Source: Collimonas fungivorans Ter331 (GTDB taxonomy: Bacteria > Pseudomonadota > Gammaproteobacteria > Burkholderiales > Burkholderiaceae_D). From it: DNA of 64,000 nt. The position numbers were made by a program, and so were the translations under genes. The stretch lies in the NCBI RefSeq assembly GCF_000221045.1, contig NC_015856.1:3988542-4052541 (forward strand), given 5' to 3'. The notes beneath the pieces were generated by a model. It had not been told where the DNA came from. It saw only the letters and a list, made by a program, of their open reading frames with translations, and searched no databases. Positions 56,239 to 64,000 of the stretch are shown here, in pieces (positions within the stretch are counted from its first letter, which is position 1; the number at the start of each line of letters is the position of its first letter).

Positions 56239-57152
56239 TTTTCATAGGCAGGCAGGCGTTTTTGTTCATTGGCGTCAAACATCCTGTTTCTCAGTTCCGC
56301 GATGGCGTCGGCATTGCTGAGCTTACTACGTTCTGCCAGGTAAGCGCTAATCCGGCTTTTCCAGGCCGCTTCGCCCTGGTCGACTTCCGCCATGCGCGCC
56401 GCCGCTTCCGGCGACAAGGCTGCCGCCCGCATGCGATAGACATCGTCTTCGCTGGCGCCCTGCTGCCGCATCTTGGCCGCGTTATCCTCCAGCTTGACGA
56501 TTTTCAGGGGCGCTGCCCGCGCTTCCCGCACCGACGCCGGCAAGGCGGCGTCCAGCGCGGCCAGCTTTGCCTGCTTCTGCGCCTCGCTCAGCGATTTGTC
56601 CTGGCCGATTTCCATCCTTGCCAGCGTATCCATGTCTTCGGTATCGCTGGAACCGAACATGCCCTTGCTTTCCGCCGGGCTGAAAAAACGGGCGCGCAAT
56701 TCCTGCATTTTTTCCATGCGCTGCCGGATCGCTGCCAGGCCGTTGCCGCCCAGCTGCGGATTTTTATCCAGTTCGACCAGCGCGGTCTTGTATTCGATGT
56801 AATTTCCCAGCAGGCGCTTGGCCTCGCCGGCGGCGTTCGGCGTCAGGCGCCGTTCGAGTTCCTGCTCGATTTCCCTGCGGATTGCAGCCAGCGGTTTCTC
56901 GCCCATGGCGCTCAGGTAATAGTCAAACAAGTCCACCAGTTGGGCGTCGACCACCAGCACGTCGCCGGCGGCAACCTTGATGTCGCCATCGGGGTGGGTT
57001 CCTTGCAGCGATTTCACGAATGGGAACAGGTCGGCTTGCGCGGCGGCTTTTTTGGGCGCGGGCGGCTCCTCGCGCGTCATCAGCAACGGCACGGCAATGG
57101 CGGCGGCCAAAGCCGCCGCCCCGATCCAGACAAATGGATGTCGGATTTGCAT
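56235..57152 (-). CDS. lifO: Lipase chaperone (foldase) LifO
   Basis: 305 aa. An N-terminal membrane anchor (residues 8-25), a Pro/Ala-rich linker, then the all-helical foldase domain. The family motif RxxFDY[FC]L[ST]A is present as VDLFDYYLSA (F76, D77, Y78), but its first Arg is Val (V73). It holds the secreted lipase in the periplasm until folded. It begins 2 bp after the lipase stop, the standard lipA-lif pair. Confidence 0.9.
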   Translation of the reverse strand: MQIRHPFVWIGAAALAAAIAVPLLMTREEPPAPKKAAAQADLFPFVKSLQGTHPDGDIKVAAGDVLVVDAQLVDLFDYYLSAMGEKPLAAIRREIEQELERRLTPNAAGEAKRLLGNYIEYKTALVELDKNPQLGGNGLAAIRQRMEKMQELRARFFSPAESKGMFGSSDTEDMDTLARMEIGQDKSLSEAQKQAKLAALDAALPASVREARAAPLKIVKLEDNAAKMRQQGASEDDVYRMRAAALSPEAAARMAEVDQGEAAWKSRISAYLAERSKLSNADAIAELRNRMFDANEQKRLPAYEK

Positions 57153-57154
57153 GT

Positions 57155-58195
<1,041 letters not shown>

Positions 58196-58287
58196 TCAAC
58201 GAAGCACCGCTCTGCGGCGGCGTCTCATTTCCTGCTAAAAATATCAATCTGACATCGCAGGCGGTCATCTGCCTGATGCACTCTAAC

Positions 58288-58321
58288 ATAGGCTAGCCTA
58301 TTTAAACATAGGGTACCCTAT
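58288..58321. promoter_or_regulatory. Two tandem 14-bp palindromic operators
   Basis: ATAGGCTAGCCTAT (58288-58301) and ATAGGGTACCCTAT (58308-58321) are both perfect palindromes, centred 20 bp apart, two helical turns, between the divergent lipA and tetR genes. The consensus is ATAGGSTASCCTAT. Best read as binding sites for the adjacent TetR regulator. Confidence 0.75.
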
Positions 58322-58504
58322 TTTTGTAGTTCGACGTCTTTTGAGGGCCGCCAGGAAGATCGTTTATTGCGGTCCGGCCGTCGATTCTTCGCGGGAAGCA
58401 TGAACTATAATGAAGGGCAGCCGGTCGCCTCGTACCAGGATCCGCAGCCGGCAGGCGCGGGCGCCCCGGTTTGTACAACATGCCGTATCAGGGGAGAAAC
58501 TGGA

Positions 58505-59116
58505 GTGTCGTCCGAAGAAACAATGCCTGAATCACCACGCCGTGCGAAAACAAAAAAAATCCTGTCCCCCGATGACTGGATCGATGCGGCAACCGAACTG
58601 CTGATCAGCAAAAGCATCGACGCCGTGCGGGTCGAATCGCTGGCGCGCGAGCTGGGTATTACGGTGGGAAGTTTCTATTACCACTTCAAGGACAGGAACG
58701 ACCTGCTCTCCAAGCTGCTGAAAAGGTGGCATGAGAGAACCACGACGCAAGTACTGCGCACATTCGAGGGACGCGTATTTTCGGCCGAGGAAGTGCTGGA
58801 CGAAGTGCTGGCCCTGCCCTTCCATGGCCTCACGGCGCGCCGCGCGGCGATGATCGAGTTCGCCATCCGCGCCTGGTCGCGGCGCGACGACATGGCGCGG
58901 CAAGCGGTGCGCGAGGTCGACCAGCAACGGCTTACCTACTACAGCAAAGGCTTCCAGGGCATGGGTTTTGGCAAAGCGGAGGCCAACAGCCGAGCGTTTA
59001 CTCTGTACAGCTTCCAGCTGGCGCAGTCGCTGCTGTGGGACCTGAATGACGACAAGGCCCGCAAAAGGCAGCTGATCTTCACCAAGGAACTGCTGCTGGC
59101 GCCGCGCCAGAAGTAA
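58505..59116 (+). CDS. TetR-family transcriptional regulator
   Basis: 203 aa from a GTG at 58505 with GGAG eight bases before it; ATGs at 58400 and 58523 are alternatives. TetR helix-turn-helix at about 25-70 (VESLARELGITVGSFYYHFKDRNDLL) and a helical ligand domain. Divergent from lipA across a 417-bp region holding two perfect palindromes, so it likely represses the lipase operon, with a fatty acid or acyl-CoA as possible ligand. Ends in a terminator. Confidence 0.88.
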   Translation: MSSEETMPESPRRAKTKKILSPDDWIDAATELLISKSIDAVRVESLARELGITVGSFYYHFKDRNDLLSKLLKRWHERTTTQVLRTFEGRVFSAEEVLDEVLALPFHGLTARRAAMIEFAIRAWSRRDDMARQAVREVDQQRLTYYSKGFQGMGFGKAEANSRAFTLYSFQLAQSLLWDLNDDKARKRQLIFTKELLLAPRQK

Positions 59117-59150
59117 CCTGCCGCTCGCCGTCTCGAACGATCCCGCAAAT

Positions 59151-59178
59151 AAAATGCCATGCATCAGCATGGCATTTT
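59151..59178. terminator. Bidirectional terminator, tetR / pyk
   Basis: Perfect 12-bp stem AAAATGCCATGC/GCATGGCATTTT with ATCA loop, T-runs on both strands, between convergent genes. Confidence 0.92.
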
Positions 59179-59201
59179 TATTATTTAACCTGCAGATAGC
59201 T

Positions 59202-60623
59202 TTACTGCGGCCAGATCTCCGCCAGGCGCAGCAGGTTGGTGCTGCCCGCTTCGCCGAACGGCATGCCGGCGGTGATGGCGATCTGGTCCCCAGCCTTGGC
59301 AAAACCTTCCTTGACAGCGGTCTGGCAGGCGGCAGTCACCATTTCGCTCTCGTTATGCACCTGGTCGCTGATGGTCGAATGCACACCCCATACCAGCGCC
59401 AGCCGGCGCGCCGTCGACAGCTTGGGCGTGATGCTCAGGATCGGCGCCATCGGCCGTTCGCGCGCAGCGCGCAGGCTGGTGTGGCCGGAACTGGTATAGG
59501 TCACCGTGGCTTTGGCGCCGATGATGCGGGTGACGTCGCGCAAGGCCGAGCAGATGGCGTCGCCGCGGGTCGGCAGCGGCGACTCATGCTGCGCGTCGAG
59601 CATGTTCTGGTACAGCGGGTCGCGCTCGACTTCAGTGATGATGCGGTCCATCATCGCCACCGCCGGCAGCGGATAAGCGCCGCTGGCCGATTCGGCCGAC
59701 AGCATCACGGCGTCGGCGCCGTCGTAGATGGCGCTGGCGACGTCCGAGGTTTCGGCGCGGGTCGGCACCGGCGAGGTGATCATCGATTCCAGCATCTGGG
59801 TGGCGATCACGGTCGGCTTGCCGTGCTGGCGGCAGACGCGCAAGATGCGCTTTTGCGCCCCAGGCACGCGCTCCGGCGGCAGTTCGACGCCAAGGTCGCC
59901 GCGCGCCACCATGATGGCGTCGGATACCTGCACAATCGCATCCAACTGGTCCAGCGCCGCCGGCTTTTCCAGTTTCGACAAGATGCTGGCGCGGTCGCCG
60001 ATCAGGGCGCGCGCCTCCAGCACGTCTTCCGGCCGCTGCACGAAAGACAGCGCAATCCAGTCGACGCCCAGTTCCAACGCGAATTTCAGGTCGCGCTTGT
60101 CTTTTTCGGTCAGGGCCGGAATCGGCAATACCGCATCCGGCACATTGACGCCCTTGCGGTCCGACAGCGAGCCGCTGTTGATTACCCGGGTGTGGATAGC
60201 CTGGCCGTCGCAGCTCAGCACCTGCAGCCGCACCTTGCCGTCGTCCAGCAGCAAGGACTGGCCGCCGGCGATCACCTCGAACAGCTCGGGATGCGGCAGG
60301 CACACGCGCTGGCTGCTGCCAGGCGTGACGTCGCGGTCCAGCGTGAATTCCTGGCCGGCTTGCAGCGCTATCTTGCCGTCGGCGAAAGTGCCGATGCGCA
60401 GCTTTGGTCCTTGCAGGTCGGCCAGGATGGCGATCGGGCGGCCGACGATTTTCTCGACCGCGCGCACGATGTCATAGCGTTGCTGGTGATCGGCGTGGCT
60501 GCCGTGGCTGAAGTTAAAACGGAAGACATCGGCGCCGGCTTCGAACAAGGCCAGGATGGTTTTCTGGTCCGCGCTGGCGGGGCCGAGCGTGGCGACGATT
60601 TTTGCTTTACGTTGACGGCGCAT
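59202..60623 (-). CDS. pyk: Pyruvate kinase
   Basis: 473 aa. RKAKIVATLGPAS at the start, QGPKLRIG, the Lys/Mg region MVARGDLGVEL and VIATQMLESM are all intact, followed by the allosteric C-terminal domain. It converts PEP and ADP to pyruvate and ATP. Its place at the end of the gcl-hyi-glxR-glycerate kinase cluster links glycerate made from glyoxylate to pyruvate. Confidence 0.96.
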   Translation of the reverse strand: MRRQRKAKIVATLGPASADQKTILALFEAGADVFRFNFSHGSHADHQQRYDIVRAVEKIVGRPIAILADLQGPKLRIGTFADGKIALQAGQEFTLDRDVTPGSSQRVCLPHPELFEVIAGGQSLLLDDGKVRLQVLSCDGQAIHTRVINSGSLSDRKGVNVPDAVLPIPALTEKDKRDLKFALELGVDWIALSFVQRPEDVLEARALIGDRASILSKLEKPAALDQLDAIVQVSDAIMVARGDLGVELPPERVPGAQKRILRVCRQHGKPTVIATQMLESMITSPVPTRAETSDVASAIYDGADAVMLSAESASGAYPLPAVAMMDRIITEVERDPLYQNMLDAQHESPLPTRGDAICSALRDVTRIIGAKATVTYTSSGHTSLRAARERPMAPILSITPKLSTARRLALVWGVHSTISDQVHNESEMVTAACQTAVKEGFAKAGDQIAITAGMPFGEAGSTNLLRLAEIWPQ

Positions 60624-60746
60624 GATGAGCTTTCTGTAGAGGATCGACCGGTAGATCGGCCAGTTAAGCGGCGGGAATACCTGCGTCCACCCGGAATGGC
60701 GTCAGACGCAGCATTTTCATGATTGAGGAAGTCAGCTCCGGCGCAA

Positions 60747-62045
60747 TCAGAGAATCAGGATGGCGCGGAAATCATTGACGTTGGTGCGCGTCGGCCCGCT
60801 GACGACCAGGTCGCCCAGCGCGCTGAAAAAACCGTAGCCGTCGTTGTTGTCGAGCATGGCGCGCGGGCGTAGCCCCAGTTCCGCCGCCTTGCGCATGGAA
60901 TCCGGCTGGTAGATGGCGCCGGCGTTGTCTTCGGAACCGTCGATGCCGTCGGTATCGCAGGCAATCGCGTGGATATCGGGAAAGCCGTCCAGCGCGGTCG
61001 CCAGGCTCAGCAGGAATTCGGCGTTGCGGCCGCCGCGGCCTTTGCCGCGCACGGTGACCGTGGTTTCACCACCGGAAATCACCACGCAAGGCTTGCTGAA
61101 CGGTTGCCCGCGCCGTGCGATCTGGCGCGCCAATGCTGCGTGCGCCAGGCCGATGTCGCGTGCTTCGCCTTCCATTTCGTCGGACAGGATATATGGCGTC
61201 AGGCCGGCAGCGACAACGGTAGCCGCGGCGGCATCCAAGGCGTCTTGCGCAGTGGCGATCACATAGTGCTGGTTACGCTCCAGGCGCGGATCGCCGGGCT
61301 TGGCGGTTTCGCCGGCGCCGGATTCCAGATGCTTGAGGATCGCTTCCGGCGTTTCGATATTGTATTTGCGCAGCACCGCCAGCGCGTCGGCGCAAGTGGT
61401 CGGATCGGCCAGGGTCGGACCGCTGGCGATGATGCCGGGATCGTCGCCCGGGATATCGGAAATCATCAGCGTCACGACCCGCGCCGGCGCGCAGGCCAGC
61501 GCCAGCCGGCCGCCCTTGATGGCGGACAGGTGCTTGCGCACGCAGTTCATTTCAAAAATATTGGCGCCGCTTCTCAGCAAGGCTTTGTTGATCGCCTGTT
61601 TCTGTTCCAGCGAAATGCCCGGCGCCGGCAACGCCAGCAGGGCCGAGCCGCCGCCGGAGATCAGGCACAGCACCAGGTCGTCGGCAGTCAGCCCCTGGAC
61701 CAGTTCCAGCATGCGCGCCGCCGCCTTGCGGCCGGCTTCGTCCGGCACCGGATGGGAAGCTTCCACCACTTCGATCCGCTTGCAGTCCGCTCCGTGGGCG
61801 TAACGCGTCACCACCAGGCCGGAGATATCGCCCTGCCAATGATCTTCCACCGCCTTGGCCATCGCTGCCGCGCCTTTGCCGGCGCCGATCACCAGCGTGC
61901 GTCCCTTGCCGCTCGGCGCAGGAATCCTGGCCAGGTATTCGGGCAGGCATTTGGTGGCGCTGACGGCGTCGACCGCGGCCTGGTACATATCGAGGAGGAG
62001 TTGGCGAGGTTTGATGCTGTTCGCGGCGCTGTTGGCAATAGTCAT
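60747..62045 (-). CDS. ttuD: Glycerate 2-kinase (MOFRL family)
   Basis: 432 aa, DUF4147 plus MOFRL domains: LVIGAGKGAAAMAKAVE, CLISGGGSALLALPAPG, VISGGETTVTVRGKGRGGRNAEFLLSLA and DTDGIDGSEDNAGA. It phosphorylates D-glycerate to 2-phosphoglycerate. Between glxR and pyk on the same strand, completing the tartronate semialdehyde route. Confidence 0.92.
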   Translation of the reverse strand: MTIANSAANSIKPRQLLLDMYQAAVDAVSATKCLPEYLARIPAPSGKGRTLVIGAGKGAAAMAKAVEDHWQGDISGLVVTRYAHGADCKRIEVVEASHPVPDEAGRKAAARMLELVQGLTADDLVLCLISGGGSALLALPAPGISLEQKQAINKALLRSGANIFEMNCVRKHLSAIKGGRLALACAPARVVTLMISDIPGDDPGIIASGPTLADPTTCADALAVLRKYNIETPEAILKHLESGAGETAKPGDPRLERNQHYVIATAQDALDAAAATVVAAGLTPYILSDEMEGEARDIGLAHAALARQIARRGQPFSKPCVVISGGETTVTVRGKGRGGRNAEFLLSLATALDGFPDIHAIACDTDGIDGSEDNAGAIYQPDSMRKAAELGLRPRAMLDNNDGYGFFSALGDLVVSGPTRTNVNDFRAILIL

Positions 62046-62230
62046 GCTGTTATACCTTGATCCATGAAGCAGAGTGTCTCGAAAATTTTTGTATTTATGG
62101 TGGTGCGACCGCAGCTTTTGTCAGCTGGCTTGTTTTATAAAACGATAACATATATCGCGGACCGGAGCGCCGCGCGTTCCGATCCGCCAGTTTAACGGAC
62201 GCAATTCAAGCAGCCATCTTACGCCTTGAA

Positions 62231-63118
62231 TCAGGCCTTGGCGATTTCGTGGTTGGACATGATCTCGATCGCACGGCACAGCGCCGAGTGGTCGAGCCCG
62301 CTCAAGCCGTTGGCGGCGCAGGAATTCATCAGCTCTTGCGCCACCGCGGTGTTCGGCAGCGATACGCCGAGTGCCTTGGCGCCCTGCAGGGCCAGGTTCA
62401 GGTCCTTCTGGTGCAGTTCGATGCGGAAGCCTGGATTGAAAGTCCGTTTTACCATGCGTTCGCCATGCACTTCCAGGATGCGCGATGCGGCAAACCCGCC
62501 CATCAGGGCTTGCCGCACACGGGCCGGATCGGCGCCTGCCTTGGAAGCAAACAGCAAGGCCTCGGCCACCGCCTGGATGTTCAGCGCGACGATGATCTGG
62601 TTGGCTACCTTGGTAGTCTGGCCGTCGCCGTTGCCGCCGACCAGGGTGATGTTCTTTCCCATCAGTTCGAACAAAGGCTTGGCGTCGTTGAACGCGCCTT
62701 CGGAGCCGCCCACCATGATGGTCAGCGATGCCGCCTTGGCGCCGACTTCGCCGCCGGACACCGGCGCATCCAGGTATTCGCAGCCCAGCGCGTTGATCTT
62801 CTTGGCGAAACCCTTGGTGGCGATAGGCGAAATCGAGCTCATGTCGATCACGACCTTGCCGCCGGTCAGGCCTTCGGCCACGCCCTTTTCGGCGAACAGC
62901 ACCGCTTCCACGTGCGGCGTGTCCGGCACCATGATGATGATGACGTCGGCGCGCTTGGCGACTTCGGCGCCGGAGGTGCAGACGGTGGCGCCGCCGTCGA
63001 TCAGCGCTGCCGGCGGATTCTTCTGGTCATGCAGGTACAGTTTGTGGCCGCCGCGCTGCAGGTTTTCCGCCATTGGCGCGCCCATGATGCCGAGTCCGAT
63101 AAAGCCGATTTTTGCCAT
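62231..63118 (-). CDS. glxR: 2-hydroxy-3-oxopropionate (tartronate semialdehyde) reductase
   Basis: 295 aa beta-hydroxyacid dehydrogenase. NAD(P) site GFIGLGIMGAPMAENL, substrate loop LDAPVSGGEVGAKAA and catalytic Lys in QTTKVANQIIV. It reduces tartronate semialdehyde to D-glycerate. Lies 49 bp downstream of hyi, in a gcl-hyi-glxR run. Confidence 0.95.
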   Translation of the reverse strand: MAKIGFIGLGIMGAPMAENLQRGGHKLYLHDQKNPPAALIDGGATVCTSGAEVAKRADVIIIMVPDTPHVEAVLFAEKGVAEGLTGGKVVIDMSSISPIATKGFAKKINALGCEYLDAPVSGGEVGAKAASLTIMVGGSEGAFNDAKPLFELMGKNITLVGGNGDGQTTKVANQIIVALNIQAVAEALLFASKAGADPARVRQALMGGFAASRILEVHGERMVKRTFNPGFRIELHQKDLNLALQGAKALGVSLPNTAVAQELMNSCAANGLSGLDHSALCRAIEIMSNHEIAKA

Positions 63119-63167
63119 GATATTTCTCCGTAATTTTAAGAATGCCTGCCGCTGTTAGAGATTATGC

Positions 63168-63947
63168 TTAGAGACCGTATGCAGCGCGCCAGCCCAAGCC
63201 GTCGACGGTGCCGGCCTTCGGCTTGTACTCGCAGCCGATCCAGCCGTCGTAACCGATCTCTTCCAGGAACTTGAACAGATAGTGGTAATTGATTTCGCCT
63301 GTGCCCGGCTCGAACCGGCCCGGATTGTCCGCCAGCTGCACATGCTTGATCTGCGCCAGGTTGGCCTTGATGGTATTGGCCAGCTCGCCTTCCATTCTTT
63401 GCATGTGATAGATGTCGTACTGCACGAACAGGTTGCTGGAACCGGTGGCCTTGATCAGGTCCAGCGCCTGCCTGGTGCCGGTCAGGAAAAAACCCGGGAT
63501 GTCGAAGCTGTTGATCGGTTCGATCAGCAAACGGATCCCCGCGGCCTGCAATTTATCGGCAGCGAATTTCAGGTTGCCGACCACGGTGGCGCGCGCCAGT
63601 TCGGCGCTGACGCCGGCCGGCACGATGCCGACCAGGCAGTTCAGCTGCTTGACGTTAAGCACCTTGGCGTAGCGGATCGCATCGTCGACGCCTTGCTGGA
63701 ATTCGCTGACGCGGTCCGGGTGGCAGGCAATGCCGCGTTCGCCGGCTTCCCAGTTGCCCGCAGGCAGATTGTGCAGCACCAGCTCCAGGCCGTTGGTGGC
63801 CAGCTTGTCAGCGATCTGCTCCGCGCGGAACGCATACGGAAACAGAAATTCCACTCCCTTGAATCCGGCCTTGGCTGCGGCGTCGAAGCGGTCCAGAAAG
63901 GACAGTTCGGTGAACAGCATGGTCAGGTTGGCGGCTAGTTTTGTCAT
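63168..63947 (-). CDS. hyi: Hydroxypyruvate isomerase
   Basis: 259 aa TIM-barrel of the Hyi family (KLAANLTMLFTELSFLDRF). Metal-binding Glu in LIEPINSFDIPG and His/Asp in VQYDIYHMQ. It interconverts hydroxypyruvate and tartronate semialdehyde. AGGAG precedes the ATG. It starts 18 bp after the gcl stop. Confidence 0.95.
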   Translation of the reverse strand: MTKLAANLTMLFTELSFLDRFDAAAKAGFKGVEFLFPYAFRAEQIADKLATNGLELVLHNLPAGNWEAGERGIACHPDRVSEFQQGVDDAIRYAKVLNVKQLNCLVGIVPAGVSAELARATVVGNLKFAADKLQAAGIRLLIEPINSFDIPGFFLTGTRQALDLIKATGSSNLFVQYDIYHMQRMEGELANTIKANLAQIKHVQLADNPGRFEPGTGEINYHYLFKFLEEIGYDGWIGCEYKPKAGTVDGLGWRAAYGL

Positions 63948-63965
63948 GTCGTTTCTCCTGAAAGG

Positions 63966-64000
63966 TCAGTCCAGCAAGGACACGGAAGTCGGTGCGTGGC
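63966..64000 (-). CDS. gcl: Glyoxylate carboligase, C-terminal end only
   Basis: The last 11 codons of a minus-strand gene that enters from the right edge, ending HAPTSVSLLD-stop. This fits the C-terminus of beta-proteobacterial Gcl, and gcl is the expected gene before hyi. Gcl joins two glyoxylates into tartronate semialdehyde with CO2 release. The identity rests on the short tail and synteny. Confidence 0.65.
   Translation of the reverse strand, partial: HAPTSVSLLD

Overview
The window is about 60% GC, densely coded and syntenic with Burkholderiales. Gene orders such as rimP-nusA-infB-rbfA-truB-typA, scpB-rluB, ribB-ribH-nusB and gcl-hyi-glxR-glycerate kinase-pyk, together with the protein flavour, point to Betaproteobacteria, family Oxalobacteraceae. 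Collimonas or a close relative is my best guess. That is a judgement from recognised proteins, not from a search. No rRNA, tRNA or CRISPR was recognised, and no intact transposase.

Layout. 0-3 kb: amidohydrolase (cut by the window edge) and a membrane diguanylate cyclase. 3-9.3 kb: quinone oxidoreductase, two multihaem cytochromes c, small envelope proteins, type II NADH dehydrogenase, universal stress protein. 9.3-14.1 kb: a two-component set (membrane histidine kinase, single-domain receiver, LuxR-type regulator) beside small stress/envelope genes (BON lipoprotein, Cys-repeat protein, CsbD). 14.3-22.3 kb: FMN glutamate-synthase-like protein, a FAH/maleylacetoacetate-isomerase pair, aminotransferase, nusB, ribH, ribB and dusA.

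22.3-25.1 kb is an AT-richer accessory island next to the 5' end of dusA. It holds a decayed integrase start, a small SWIM-finger protein, and a PAAR/transthyretin-like/metallopeptidase type VI secretion effector with a tightly coupled candidate periplasmic immunity gene. This is the most unusual part of the window. 25.3-28 kb: secreted M35 peptidase and an omega-aminotransferase.

28-40 kb is a translation and chromosome-maintenance block (typA, truB, rbfA, infB, nusA, rimP, rluB, scpB), with a promoter-to-terminator unit upstream of rimP that could be a small RNA or leader attenuator. 40.4-53.5 kb is a purine/urate catabolic region: uraH, puuE, porin, class II aldolase, tautomerase, histidine ammonia-lyase-like gene, puuD, a LysR regulator, an NCS2 permease, a fused uraD-allC gene and 8-oxoguanine deaminase. 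Urate would be taken up, oxidised to allantoin by PuuD/UraH/UraD, and opened by PuuE and AllC.

53.6-59.1 kb is a secreted-lipase operon (lipA-lifO-thiolase-FabG4-like) divergent from a TetR regulator, with two 14-bp palindromes between them. 59.2-64 kb is the glyoxylate/glycerate route (gcl end, hyi, glxR, glycerate kinase, pyk), which can carry glyoxylate made from allantoin on to pyruvate.
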